Source: JBDIAG01 sp047974565 (GTDB lineage: Bacteria > Actinomycetota > Actinomycetes > Actinomycetales > CAWJMD01). From it: a DNA stretch of 64,000 bases. Where the stretch lies: assembly GCA_047974565.1 (NCBI GenBank), contig JBKECN010000034.1, positions 136,467-200,466 on the forward strand, read 5' to 3'. Both the position numbers and the translations under genes were made by a program. This document shows positions 1-8,651 of this stretch, in pieces. The notes beneath the pieces were generated by a model, which was not told where the DNA came from, ran no database searches, and was given only the letters and a program-made list of their open reading frames with translations. Each line of letters starts with the position of its first letter. Position 1 is the stretch's first letter.

Positions 1-1134
1 GCGTTCCAGGTCGGTGCGCACGCCCGCGACGAGACAGGAGTCCAGGGCGGGGATCAACTGGACCCCTCGCACGCGGGCCCGTGGCGTGGCCCGGCGCAGG
101 GCGCTCTCGACCACCTCGGCCAGGTCCACGGTCTGCACGAGGCCGGCGGGCGGCTCACCTCTAGCGAGCACGACGAGATCGTCGACCAGTGCAGTGAGCT
201 CGCCCGTCTGGCATCGGACGTCGCTGAGCAGGTCGACCCGGTCCTGATCGGACATGTCCGGGTGCGCTGAGAGCACGTCGAGGTTCATCCGCAAACTGGC
301 CAGGGGTGAGCGGAGTTCGTGCGAGGCGTCGTCGATCAGCCGCTGCCGGGCAGTTGCCGACTCGGCGAGCGAGCGCAGCAGCCCGTTGACGCTGTGCCCG
401 ACACGACCAAGCTCATCGTGCCGGTCGACCGTGATGGACGCGTGCAACGGATCTGATCCGGCGGCCTCGATCTCACGGGTCAACCTCGCCACCGGCGCCA
501 AGACCACCCGACTGACCGCGAGCGCCAGCAACAGCGCCAGCACGGTCCCGGCGGCGCCGATGATCAGCGACATCGTGCGGAGTCGGTCCAACGCCGTGTC
601 CAGGGGAGTCAGGTCCACGCCCACGACGACGGCACCAACGCCGCGAACGTGTTCGGCGAGCATCCGGTACCGGGCTCCACCCAAAGACACGTCGAAGAAG
701 ACCTCAGGCGTGGTTCCCGCCGCGACTGCACCGACCGACGCCGGTAGGGGATCTTCGATCGGGTCGCCATCGCCGACTACCAGCGAGAACGGCAGATCCT
801 GCGCAACTGTGCCCTGCCCGGGGGCCGGTAGCCGCAACGGGCCACCGGCAGTAGGAAGTTCGCCATCCAGGTTCCCGGTCGCCGTTGTGGGTTCGTCAAC
901 CGGTGCCGTGGACTGCGACGACGGCGCCTCGTTCGAGCCGACGCCGTCGCTGCCGGTCAGGGTGTCCCGGCCGACGACGGAGTCCACCTGTGCGCGCAAT
1001 CGGGTATCGAGTGCCGCGCGCTGACTCGACTCGAAGGCAGCCGCAACCGAGGCGAGAGTCAGCGCCACCGCAAGGATCACGCACCCCGTGACGGCGAGCG
1101 TGACCATGGTCCTCAGGCTCGCCCGGCCGACCAT
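1..1134 (-). CDS. Sensor histidine kinase (partial, 3' end beyond window)
   Basis: This is the membrane sensor kinase of a two-component system; it should phosphorylate the response regulator encoded just upstream (1157-1819). The minus frame is open from 1134 to the window edge, 378 residues. Visible parts are a first transmembrane segment (about residues 10-35), an extracytoplasmic region rich in Ser/Thr/Pro, a second transmembrane segment near 190-215, a HAMP linker, and the HisKA box DDASHELRSPLA with the phospho-accepting His at about residue 272. The ATP-binding HATPase domain lies outside the window. The ATG at 1134 is preceded by GGTGAGG. A GTG at 1146, 10 nt after the regulator stop, is an alternative start. 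What it senses is unknown; co-transcription with an ABC exporter suggests an envelope or peptide signal. Confidence 0.9.
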   Translation of the reverse strand, partial: MVGRASLRTMVTLAVTGCVILAVALTLASVAAAFESSQRAALDTRLRAQVDSVVGRDTLTGSDGVGSNEAPSSQSTAPVDEPTTATGNLDGELPTAGGPLRLPAPGQGTVAQDLPFSLVVGDGDPIEDPLPASVGAVAAGTTPEVFFDVSLGGARYRMLAEHVRGVGAVVVGVDLTPLDTALDRLRTMSLIIGAAGTVLALLLALAVSRVVLAPVARLTREIEAAGSDPLHASITVDRHDELGRVGHSVNGLLRSLAESATARQRLIDDASHELRSPLASLRMNLDVLSAHPDMSDQDRVDLLSDVRCQTGELTALVDDLVVLARGEPPAGLVQTVDLAEVVESALRRATPRARVRGVQLIPALDSCLVAGVRTDLER

Positions 1135-1156
1135 GGGGCGCCTCACCGGATTTCCA

Positions 1157-1819
1157 TCAGCGCAACACGAAGCCGACGCCGCGCACCGTGTGCACAAGCC
1201 GGGAGCCGCCCTCGGCCTCCAACTTGCGGCGCAGTCCGCTGACGAAGACGTCCAGGGTGTTGGAACCGAACTCCCCCGGATGGCCCCAGACTCCCTCGTA
1301 GATCACCCCACGGGTCAGCACGATCCTCGGATTCTCCAAGAACATCCGCAGTAACTCGTACTCGCGAACCGTCAAGCTCAGTTGCCGCGCGCCGCGCCAC
1401 ACGGTGCGAGTCTGGGAGTCAAGCCTGAGATCGCCGAAGGTCAAGGCTGAACCCGCTCGGGAATCACGCCGGGTCAGAGCCTTCAGCCGAGCCAAGAGCT
1501 CCTCGAAGGCGAAGGGCTTGACGAGGTAGTCGTCGGCACCGGCGTCCAGACCCTCGACGCGGTCAGCGATGGCGTCGGCTGCGGTGAGCATGAGGATGGG
1601 CGTGCGGTCTGCCTGCCTGCGAACCGTCCGACACACAGTCAGGCCGTCGGGGTGGGGCATCCGCACGTCGAGCAGGACCGCATCCACTGAATCCTTGGCC
1701 AGAATCTGCAGCGCCTCGCTTCCGCCGGGCGCGGCAACCACCTCATGCCCGGCCAGGCGAAGACCCCGTTGCAAGGCGGCTCGGACGGCATCGTCATCGT
1801 CAACCACGAGCAAGCGCAT
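1157..1819 (-). CDS. OmpR/PhoB-family response regulator
   Basis: Transcription factor of the two-component pair, 220 residues. The N-terminal receiver domain has the acidic pocket VVDDDD and the phospho-accepting Asp at residue 51 in LLDVRMP; the conserved Lys sits in DYLVKPF. The C-terminal winged helix shows LTVREYELL and the closing VHTVRGVGFVLR typical of OmpR/PhoB proteins. The ATG at 1819 is chosen because GGGGAG lies just upstream and the receiver fold starts there; the frame could be extended to 1849. The kinase gene follows within a few bases. The regulator probably controls the lipoprotein-exporter genes transcribed ahead of it. Confidence 0.95.
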   Translation of the reverse strand: MRLLVVDDDDAVRAALQRGLRLAGHEVVAAPGGSEALQILAKDSVDAVLLDVRMPHPDGLTVCRTVRRQADRTPILMLTAADAIADRVEGLDAGADDYLVKPFAFEELLARLKALTRRDSRAGSALTFGDLRLDSQTRTVWRGARQLSLTVREYELLRMFLENPRIVLTRGVIYEGVWGHPGEFGSNTLDVFVSGLRRKLEAEGGSRLVHTVRGVGFVLR

Positions 1820-1835
1820 GGAGTCTCCCCACTGG

Positions 1836-1885
1836 ATCCATACCAACACGGTTAATTGGGATAAAATGCACTGTACTGGGACGTC
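1836..1885 (-). promoter_or_regulatory. AT-rich island, possible internal promoter for the two-component genes
   Basis: The 116 nt between the permease stop and the regulator start contain a short AT-rich stretch (TTTTATCCCAATTAACC on the minus strand), unusual in this GC-rich window. TTATCC and TATGGA about 16 nt apart could serve as -35 and -10. This suggests the kinase/regulator pair may be transcribed separately from the exporter genes. This is inference from base composition only. Confidence 0.25.
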
Positions 1886-1935
1886 GCCTCCCTGCGCGGC
1901 GGCTACCCGAGCATTGCCGCAGGGCGGGCCAGCCC

Positions 1936-3090
1936 TCAGGAGCGAAGAGCCAATGCCGGCTCCAGGCGCGCCGCACGAATCGCGGGGTAGCTGCCTGCCA
2001 GCAGGCAGACCATCAGCGAGATCGCCAGTGTCACAGTCGCTGTGGCCGGGTCGATGCTCAACGACCAGCCGTTTCGGGCTGCCGCCACGGCGACTGCGGC
2101 AACTCCGATGCCGACCCCTGCCAGTGATCCGCCGGTGCCTACCAAGAACGCCTGCAACAGGAACTGTCCGGCAATAGTGGTACGACGATGCCCTAATGCC
2201 CTGCGCAGCCCGATCTCTGCCGTGCGTTGGATCACCGAGATCGTCATGACATTGGCGATTCCCACGCCACCGATGATCATGGCCAGAGCCCCCATGCTGA
2301 TGATCACCAACTGCATTGTCGTGTCCACCTCCGCGCGCGCGGCCAGAAGGCCGGTCGGGATGCTGACGGAAACCGGAGATCCGTACCCATAGGTGATGGC
2401 CAGGTCGAGAGATGCCGACAGCGACTGCGCTGCGCCGGGTTCGGTCCGCACAATGAGGAAAGTGGGTGCCGGATCGGGATCGAAGACGGCTCCGGCGTCT
2501 CGGGTGACCAGCACCGCAGTGTCAAGGACCGGCAGCTGCCCCACCGGCCGGAGCACTCCGACCACGGCAAAGGGCTTGCCTCCCACCAGGACGGATCGGA
2601 CCTCCCAGTCGAGGATTCCCAGCCGACGAGCCGATTCGGCTCCGAGTACGACCGATCTCAAGGACGCGTCGTCCTCGGTGAGAAAGCGTCCCCAGGCCAG
2701 CGAGGCGGCACCCACCTTCATCATCTCCTGGTCGGTGCTCACCACCTGAAGAGATCTGACATCCAGATTCTGGTCAACTTCGCCAGATCTGGCGACGCTG
2801 ACCTTCGACAGCACTGTGAGCGGAGCGGCACTGACCACTCCTGGCTGAGCCCGGGCGCGGGCGGCAGCCTCCACGGGGAGCCTTTGCGTGCTGTCGTTAC
2901 CACCCGAGCTGACCCACATCAGGTCCGCTCCGAGATCGTTCAAGGCTGTCTGCAGCTGTGCGGTGGCAGACGTGGACAGGCCCAGGGCAGCGATGACAGC
3001 CGCAACTCCAAGCGCTGGACCCAGACTCAACAGGAGGGCTCGAACCGGCCGGGCTCGCATATCCGCAAGCGCGGTTCTGATCAGGTCCAT
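1936..3090 (-). CDS. MacB/FtsX-like ABC transporter permease
   Basis: Membrane subunit of an ABC exporter, 384 residues. An N-terminal transmembrane segment (about 15-45) is followed by a large extracytoplasmic MacB-type domain (about 50-260) and three C-terminal transmembrane helices. The FtsX/MacB signature region contains GGVGIANVM and RTAEIGLRRALG. This topology is typical of mechanotransmission exporters that pump peptides, lipoproteins or antibiotics rather than import solutes. Its start overlaps the ATPase stop by 10 nt, so the subunits are translationally linked. The substrate cannot be read from the sequence. Confidence 0.93.
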   Translation of the reverse strand: MDLIRTALADMRARPVRALLLSLGPALGVAAVIAALGLSTSATAQLQTALNDLGADLMWVSSGGNDSTQRLPVEAAARARAQPGVVSAAPLTVLSKVSVARSGEVDQNLDVRSLQVVSTDQEMMKVGAASLAWGRFLTEDDASLRSVVLGAESARRLGILDWEVRSVLVGGKPFAVVGVLRPVGQLPVLDTAVLVTRDAGAVFDPDPAPTFLIVRTEPGAAQSLSASLDLAITYGYGSPVSVSIPTGLLAARAEVDTTMQLVIISMGALAMIIGGVGIANVMTISVIQRTAEIGLRRALGHRRTTIAGQFLLQAFLVGTGGSLAGVGIGVAAVAVAAARNGWSLSIDPATATVTLAISLMVCLLAGSYPAIRAARLEPALALRS

Positions 3091-3812
3091 GGGCGAGGGC
3101 TCCCGTCCTGGCGGCTCGGCGTCATCGGCTGCGAAGACGCGCGAGAGTCGTTGATCACGAGCCCGTCCCGGATCTCGATCCGCCTATCTGCTCTGGCGGC
3201 CAACACCGGGTCGTGGGTGACCAGGATGAGTGTGCGGCGTGGGTCGAGAAAGCGCTCCAATAGATCGATGACGACCGTGGCGCTTGCCGTGTCGAGGTTC
3301 CCGGTGGGTTCGTCGGCCAGCAACAGGGGTGGGTCGGTGACCAACGCCCGCGCGATGGCCACTCGTTGCTGCTCTCCACCCGACAGTTGGGCGGGCCGAT
3401 GCTTCATCCGGTGCCCCAGGCCCACTCGCTCCAGCACCTGTGCGGCCAGTTCTCGGCGTCCGCGTGAGGTGATGCCGCGATAGAGCAGGGCGAGTTCGAC
3501 GTTGCCGAGCGCGGTCAGTTGATCCAGAAGATGGAACTGCTGAAAGACGAAGCCGATGCAGCGCCCGCGCAGCCGAGTTCGGACAGCGTCACCCTCGGCC
3601 CGCTGACCAGCTATCAGGACGGTCCCGGAGGTGGCCTGATCCAGACAGCCCAGCAAGCCGAGCAGAGTTGACTTGCCCGAACCCGAAGGTCCGGTGATGG
3701 CTACGTACTCCCCCGCCCCGATGGTGAGACTGACGTGCTGGATGGCGGTCACCAATGTCCCGTAACTGCGACTGACGTCGTGCAACTCGACGACATTCGT
3801 GGCGCCCGTCAT
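3081..3812 (-). CDS. ABC transporter ATP-binding protein (MacB/LolD type)
   Basis: Cytoplasmic ATPase that powers the neighbouring permease, 243 residues, the normal length for the family. It has Walker A GPSGSGKST, the signature LSGGEQQRVAIARAL, Walker B LLLADEPTGNLD and the switch His in LVTHD. The PTGNLD form is characteristic of MacB/LolD-like ATPases. Its ATG overlaps the adaptor stop in an ATGA junction, and its 3' end overlaps the permease start. The adaptor-ATPase-permease order matches tripartite-like exporters of Gram-positive bacteria. Confidence 0.95.
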   Translation of the reverse strand: MTGATNVVELHDVSRSYGTLVTAIQHVSLTIGAGEYVAITGPSGSGKSTLLGLLGCLDQATSGTVLIAGQRAEGDAVRTRLRGRCIGFVFQQFHLLDQLTALGNVELALLYRGITSRGRRELAAQVLERVGLGHRMKHRPAQLSGGEQQRVAIARALVTDPPLLLADEPTGNLDTASATVVIDLLERFLDPRRTLILVTHDPVLAARADRRIEIRDGLVINDSRASSQPMTPSRQDGSPRPWT

Positions 3813-4903
3813 CCCTTGTCTCCCAGCACAACCGTCTGCCCCTCGGCGACCCCTTCTGTCACCTGGACAAGAGCCCCTGACGCTATCCCCAGGGTCACCG
3901 GGACCACCTGGATCTGCTCCTGGTGCAGGAGCCGCACCGCAGGCGCGCCGTCGTTGTCGACGATCGCCACCGCGGGCACCGCCAGGGCATCGGGAGCCTC
4001 GTGCAGGATGATGGTCACCCGGACGTCGCTGCCCTCCAGACCCTCGCCAGGATCCCCGTCAACCGCGATTCTGACCGGGTACTTGCCCGGCGAGGAATCC
4101 TGGGTGGCCGTGCTTGCACCGGAGTCGCCGCCGCCCCCGCCGGACGCCTGCGCCGCCGTGGCCTGCGGAGTGCTGGACACTTCTGCCACCGTGCCCTGCC
4201 GTTCCTGCCCGGTGGACGAGAACTGGAGTTCAGCGGGCTGGCCCACCTGAACCTGCTGTCGGTCGCTGACCTCCAGGGTCAGGCTCACGCTCTGCAGTTG
4301 CGCGCTGGTATCGAATGCCTTCGTACCCTGGCCGACGAAGTCTCCGACCGAGATCGAGACCTCAGCGATGCGCGAAGGCAGGTCCAAGACGATCGCATAG
4401 GCGGAACGAAAGCTGCCGTCTTCGTTGAGGTTCCTGCGCTTCTGCCACTTCTTGACCACGGCTTCGACCCGCGCGGTGTAGGTATCCCCGTCTTGGACGC
4501 GGTAGCCCACGTCTCGCAGGAACTGGATCACCTGCGCGACGTCCGGGCCCTTGTCATCTCTTACCAGATCACGCCACAGTGGCGTGTCGCCTGCCATCGC
4601 GTAGACCGGTTGGTTGTCGATGCGGAAGAGCTCGTCCGCCTGACCGATGGTGTCCCCCGGGGCTATCGACACCTGGGTGATGCGCCCACCGCCGCTGAGG
4701 GAGTACCCACTCCGTTGCCCGTATTCGAGGGTTCCCCGGGTCACCAGCGTCTGCCGAAGGGTCTGCTTCGTCACGGCAGCCGTCACATAACTCGGGGTGG
4801 TGGGTTCGGCAGCACTCAGGCTGCCCCCTCGTACTGCGTAGCCGCCCGCGGCCAGTCCCGCGCCAAGCACCAGGGCGATCACGATGAGCCCGGCGCGTCG
4901 CAC
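3809..4903 (-). CDS. HlyD-like adaptor with peptidoglycan-binding domain
   Basis: Membrane-anchored extracytoplasmic adaptor of the ABC exporter, 364 residues. It starts with an N-terminal signal anchor (about residues 5-27). A first lipoyl/barrel-sandwich half (GGGRITQVSIAPGDTI) is followed by a PG_binding_1-like insert at about 115-165 (KGPDVAQVIQFL and VVKKWQKRRNL). A second hairpin half and a beta-barrel domain follow, with a Gly/Ser-rich linker near 250-265. In actinobacteria such adaptors are paired with MacB-like exporters and are thought to contact the cell wall. The gene starts 6 nt after the lipoprotein gene and overlaps the ATPase start by 4 nt. Confidence 0.88.
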   Translation of the reverse strand: MRRAGLIVIALVLGAGLAAGGYAVRGGSLSAAEPTTPSYVTAAVTKQTLRQTLVTRGTLEYGQRSGYSLSGGGRITQVSIAPGDTIGQADELFRIDNQPVYAMAGDTPLWRDLVRDDKGPDVAQVIQFLRDVGYRVQDGDTYTARVEAVVKKWQKRRNLNEDGSFRSAYAIVLDLPSRIAEVSISVGDFVGQGTKAFDTSAQLQSVSLTLEVSDRQQVQVGQPAELQFSSTGQERQGTVAEVSSTPQATAAQASGGGGGDSGASTATQDSSPGKYPVRIAVDGDPGEGLEGSDVRVTIILHEAPDALAVPAVAIVDNDGAPAVRLLHQEQIQVVPVTLGIASGALVQVTEGVAEGQTVVLGDKG

Positions 4904-4909
4904 GGGGCT

Positions 4910-5506
4910 TCACTGACCAATCGTCGATGGCTCCGGCAGGTTCTCGTGGTCGCCCACGTCCATGCCGGAGGTCGCCGAGCATGATCGAAAGTCGCGGTTG
5001 AAGGCGGCGGTGCGGGCGTCGTCGTCGAACGTCGGCATATCCGGTGGGACGATCTGATCGCCCTCACGATGAGCGTCCCCGACCTGCCATCCCCGATCCC
5101 TCAAACACGTGATCAGCGAGTTCATCGCCACCTCGACCGAGTCCGACGACACGGTCGTGGGTTGGTCCCACCCTTGGTCGAGTCCACTGGAGGAGGCGCA
5201 CCGCTGAGCGGCCGCCAAGAAGTCCGGGTCCTTGAAGACGGGGTCCTGTTCTGGGTCACCCGCCGTCCCGTCAGCCACCTCCGCAAATCCGGCAGCGCGC
5301 AAGCAGTCGTCATACTTCGTCTGGGCCTGGCGAGTAACGGCAGTCGCCTCACTCGAGGACGCCGCCCCGGCATTCGCGCTCGTCGCGCACCCAGACAGCG
5401 CCACCAGCCCGCCCAGCGAGAGGGCCATCGCAGACGCCCGCAGTCCCCGGGCTGTGGCGTTCGCAGGTGACCTGGGGCCGTGGCGGTGGGTTCCTGGTGC
5501 TCTCAT
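4910..5506 (-). CDS. Small lipoprotein with two CLRxxGW/F-type cysteine motifs
   Basis: Predicted lipoprotein of up to 198 residues. An Arg-rich N region and a hydrophobic core end in the lipobox LSGC, placing the mature protein on the outer face of the membrane. Two related segments, KYDDCLRAAGF and LITCLRDRGW, plus further cysteines (RCASS, RSCSA) suggest an internally duplicated, disulphide-containing fold. Actinobacterial exporter/two-component operons often carry a small lipoprotein with a KYxxCMRxxG motif, and this gene fits that pattern. It is the first gene of the operon, upstream of the adaptor. The start is uncertain: the ATG at 5506 has a weak ribosome site and the ATG at 5428 would leave a very short n-region. 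Its function is unknown. Confidence 0.75.
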   Translation of the reverse strand: MRAPGTHRHGPRSPANATARGLRASAMALSLGGLVALSGCATSANAGAASSSEATAVTRQAQTKYDDCLRAAGFAEVADGTAGDPEQDPVFKDPDFLAAAQRCASSSGLDQGWDQPTTVSSDSVEVAMNSLITCLRDRGWQVGDAHREGDQIVPPDMPTFDDDARTAAFNRDFRSCSATSGMDVGDHENLPEPSTIGQ

Positions 5507-5687
5507 GTGTCCAGCACAGCCGACCTTCGTGAAGGCAGCATGAAGCGGGCTTCAGGCGTTCGTGAGAATGCCGGAGACCCAAGGAGATGGTGAGGTAAGG
5601 CGAGGGGATCTGCCGGGTTGCCGAGCCTCTTGGCCCTGGACGCCTCCCGAGGCTGCCGATGTCAGTGGGTTGGTGTCTCATGGGGTC

Positions 5688-7310
5688 ATGCTCATCAATG
5701 TTCAGACCGCGTTGTCATTTGCAGCGACAGGTCCACGCTCGCGCAGGTCAGCCGGGTCAGCCAGGTCAGCCGGGTCAGCCAGGTCAGCCAGGACGCCTGC
5801 GGCGGGGGCCTGCATCGTCCCGCCCTATCTCCTCGAGCGGCTGGCTGCCACCGGGGGGCCCACCGGTGACGCCGCCCAACGCACCCTCACCAGTGACGTG
5901 CAACGTCGCCAGGAGTGGGCCCGGCACACCACCCGGGCGCTGCGACCCGCTCCGGATGGTGGGCCGGCAAGGTCGTCGGCGCGTGATGCGGCTGCCACGG
6001 CGTCGGTGCACCGGACGGTGTGTGACGCCCGCGGCACCCAGCGCCTGCCGGGAGACCGGGTCCGCACGGAGGGCGATCCACCCGGGCAGGACGTGGCGGT
6101 CAATGAGGCGTATGACGGGCTCGGCGCCACCTTCGATCTGTTCTGGCAGGCCTTCGGACGCAACTCCCTCGATGGCAAGGGTCTGGGCTTGCTGGCAACC
6201 GTCCATTACGGTCGTCAATACCAGAATGCGTTCTGGGACGGCGAGCAGATGGTCTTCGGCGATGGTGACGGAGAGATCTTCGGGCGCTTCACCGCCAGCC
6301 TCGACGTGATCGGTCACGAACTCACCCACGGCGTCACCGAGCACACCGCCGGGCTGATGTATCGGGGCCAGTCAGGTGCCCTCAACGAATCGATGTCCGA
6401 CGTCTTCGGGGTGCTGGTCACCCAGCACCTGCTGGGCCAGGACGCAGACGAGGCCGCCTGGCTGATCGGTGCCGATCTGCTCACCTCGCGGGTACGTGGC
6501 CGCGCCCTGCGCGACATGATGCACCCGGGCACCGCCTACGACGACCCAGTCCTGGGCAAGGATCCGCAGCCCGGGCACATGCGCGACTTCGTCGAGACCA
6601 CCGACGACAACGGCGGCGTGCACATCAACTCGGGTATCCCCAACCGCGCCTTCGCGCTGGCCGCCGTGGCGATCGGCGGCCGGGCCTGGGAGAAGGCCGG
6701 GCAGGTCTGGTACGACGCATTGACCGGTGACGGCATCCGAGCGGACTGCGATTTCGCCACGTTCGCCGGCCTCACCGTGGTGCGGGCTGAAGCGAGGTTC
6801 GGCGCGGACGACTCCACGACGCGGGCCATCCGCCAGGCCTGGCAGGACGTGGGGGTGCTTGTCGAGGCGGCCAGCACAGCTGACCCGGCAGGGATAGACA
6901 TCCGGACGTCGGCCGTCGACCAGCCGCCGGATTCGTCCAGCGCAGCGCCGGCCACCCCGCCGGCCACCGAGGTGCCGCCGTCCTTCGTCACCGCCTCCGG
7001 TGTCGCCGTGCCCGCCGACGCCGAGGTCGACGTGCGCAGGACGGGTGGATTCGCCGGTCTGACCCGGCACGGCCGGGTTCGCCTCGACGACGTCCCGACA
7101 CCGGAAGCTCATCGGTGGGCATCCCTGCTCACCGACCCCACCGTGCTGAGCCCCGGCCCGGTGGGCACGAGGGTCGCCGACGGGTACACCTACCACCTGA
7201 CCTGTGCCGCCCTCGCTGTGGACACCTCACTGGTACAGGAGCATGCCAGCCAGGAGCAACAGCGCCTGTTGGACGATTGTGTCGAACGGCATCCGCACAC
7301 GCCCGGATGA
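5688..7310 (+). CDS. Protealysin-like M4 metalloprotease with C-terminal emfourin-like domain
   Basis: Zinc endopeptidase of the thermolysin (M4) family, 540 residues from the ATG at 5688 (the frame is open from 5562, so the start is uncertain). There is no signal peptide. The short propeptide carries CIVPPYLLERL, the PPYL-type motif of protealysin-like precursors. The catalytic core has VIGHELTHGVTEH (zinc His210 and His214, catalytic Glu211) and the third ligand Glu234 in LNESMSDVFG; the substrate-binding His lies in NGGVHINSGI. After a Pro/Ser-rich linker (about 402-430) the last 110 residues contain VRRTGGFAGL and DGYTYHLT, resembling the emfourin inhibitors that are normally separate genes beside protealysins. 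Without a signal peptide it may act inside the cell or be exported by an unusual route. Confidence 0.87.
   Translation: MLINVQTALSFAATGPRSRRSAGSARSAGSARSARTPAAGACIVPPYLLERLAATGGPTGDAAQRTLTSDVQRRQEWARHTTRALRPAPDGGPARSSARDAAATASVHRTVCDARGTQRLPGDRVRTEGDPPGQDVAVNEAYDGLGATFDLFWQAFGRNSLDGKGLGLLATVHYGRQYQNAFWDGEQMVFGDGDGEIFGRFTASLDVIGHELTHGVTEHTAGLMYRGQSGALNESMSDVFGVLVTQHLLGQDADEAAWLIGADLLTSRVRGRALRDMMHPGTAYDDPVLGKDPQPGHMRDFVETTDDNGGVHINSGIPNRAFALAAVAIGGRAWEKAGQVWYDALTGDGIRADCDFATFAGLTVVRAEARFGADDSTTRAIRQAWQDVGVLVEAASTADPAGIDIRTSAVDQPPDSSSAAPATPPATEVPPSFVTASGVAVPADAEVDVRRTGGFAGLTRHGRVRLDDVPTPEAHRWASLLTDPTVLSPGPVGTRVADGYTYHLTCAALAVDTSLVQEHASQEQQRLLDDCVERHPHTPG
5746..5790 (+). repeat. Five copies of a 9-bp tandem repeat within the protease propeptide region
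   Basis: GGTCAGCC(G/A) is repeated five times without interruption and encodes alternating Ser-Ala-Gly and Ser-Ala-Arg tripeptides near the N-terminus of the protease. Nine bases keep the frame, so copy number could vary without breaking the gene. Confidence 0.9.
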
Positions 7311-7429
7311 GCCTGGCCCGGTCCCAGCAGGGTGCCGGCCCAGCGGGCGGCATGGACGTCAGGCGTCGACATCGCGCCCGGGTCAAGTCCCGTCACTGCC
7401 CGGGGGACCTCCCGCCACCGGCCGAAGGC

Positions 7430-8458
7430 TCAGCGACGGGCGACAAGCTCCTCGGCGATCTGAACGGCGTTGAGCGCGGCTCCCTTTCGGAGGTTGTCGC
7501 CGGAGACGAAGAGCGCCAAACCATGCCCACCGGGTACCGACTGGTCGACCCGGATCCGCCCCACGAGGCTGGGGTCGGTACCCGCCGCCTTGAGCGGGGT
7601 CGGGACGTTGTCGAGCACCACACCCGGAGCCTGCTTGAGGATGTCGGTTGCCTCCTCCGGCGAGAGCGGCTCGGCGAACTCCGCATGCACAGACAGCGAG
7701 TGCCCGGTGTAGACCGGAACCCGCACGCACGTGCCGGCAACTGCCAGATCCGGGATGTGCAGGATCTTGCGGGACTCGTTGCGCAGCTTCTGCTCCTCGT
7801 CGGTCTCGCCACTGCCATCGTCGACCAGCGAGCCGGCCATCGGCAGCACGTTGAACGCGATCGGCTCGACGTACACCTGGGGAGCAGGCATCGGCACGGC
7901 GCTCCCGTCGTGGACGAGCTTGGCCGAATCTGCCGCACCGGCCTGCACCTGGCCGGCGAGTTCAGCCACACCCTTGCCCCCGGAGCCGGAAACGGCCTGA
8001 TACGAGGTGGCGATCAAGCGGCGCAGGCCTGCCTTGGCGTGCAACGGAGCGAGCACCGGCATGATCGCCATGGTGGTGCAGTTGGGGTTGGCGACGATGC
8101 CCTTGGGCAGATCGTCCAGATCGCCGGGGTTCACCTCACTGACCACGAGTGGCACGTCCGGGTCCATCCGCCAGGCGCTGGAATTGTCCACCACCGTGGC
8201 ACCGGCAGCCGCCACCCGCGGGGCCAACACCAGGGAGGTGGGCTTGCCGTTGCTGAACAGGGCGATGTCGATCCCGGAGAAGTCCGCGGTCTCGGAGTCT
8301 TCGACCGTCACGGTGCCGCCCGCCCACTCCAATTGCTTACCCGCCGAACGCGCCGAGGCGAAGAAGCGGATGTCGTCGAGGGGGAACTGCCGCTCAGCGA
8401 GCAACTGACGCATGACCGTGCCGACCTGACCGGTGGCACCGAAGACTCCGATACGCAT
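7430..8458 (-). CDS. asd: Aspartate-semialdehyde dehydrogenase
   Basis: NADPH-dependent enzyme that converts L-aspartyl-4-phosphate to L-aspartate-4-semialdehyde, the branch point to lysine/diaminopimelate, threonine and methionine. It has 342 residues, the usual length. The N-terminal nucleotide-binding loop reads GATGQVG, the catalytic Cys lies in VANPNCTTM, and the active-site segment ATSYQAVSGSG is present. The ATG at 8458 is chosen because MRIGVFGATG is the canonical N-terminus; the open frame reaches much further upstream but without family similarity. The usual partner, aspartokinase, is not adjacent in this window. The gene converges on the protease gene. Confidence 0.96.
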   Translation of the reverse strand: MRIGVFGATGQVGTVMRQLLAERQFPLDDIRFFASARSAGKQLEWAGGTVTVEDSETADFSGIDIALFSNGKPTSLVLAPRVAAAGATVVDNSSAWRMDPDVPLVVSEVNPGDLDDLPKGIVANPNCTTMAIMPVLAPLHAKAGLRRLIATSYQAVSGSGGKGVAELAGQVQAGAADSAKLVHDGSAVPMPAPQVYVEPIAFNVLPMAGSLVDDGSGETDEEQKLRNESRKILHIPDLAVAGTCVRVPVYTGHSLSVHAEFAEPLSPEEATDILKQAPGVVLDNVPTPLKAAGTDPSLVGRIRVDQSVPGGHGLALFVSGDNLRKGAALNAVQIAEELVARR

Positions 8459-8651
8459 GGGCACGATTCTAGGGTGTGCGATGGATGGTCCTGGCGCAGT
8501 ACTCAAGGGACCCACGCTGCGGATTCCAACGCGGGGTCGATTTCTACGCGGTGCGGATTCCGACGCGGGTGCCGATTCCTGCGCGGTGCGGAATCCTGCG
8601 TGACGCCATGTCACGATGCGACCCAGCGCATCTGAGAGAGCAGAAGGACGG

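Noticed and set aside
254..1024. Plus-strand frame at the left edge
   Set aside because: It is antisense to the histidine kinase, whose HAMP and HisKA motifs read on the minus strand.
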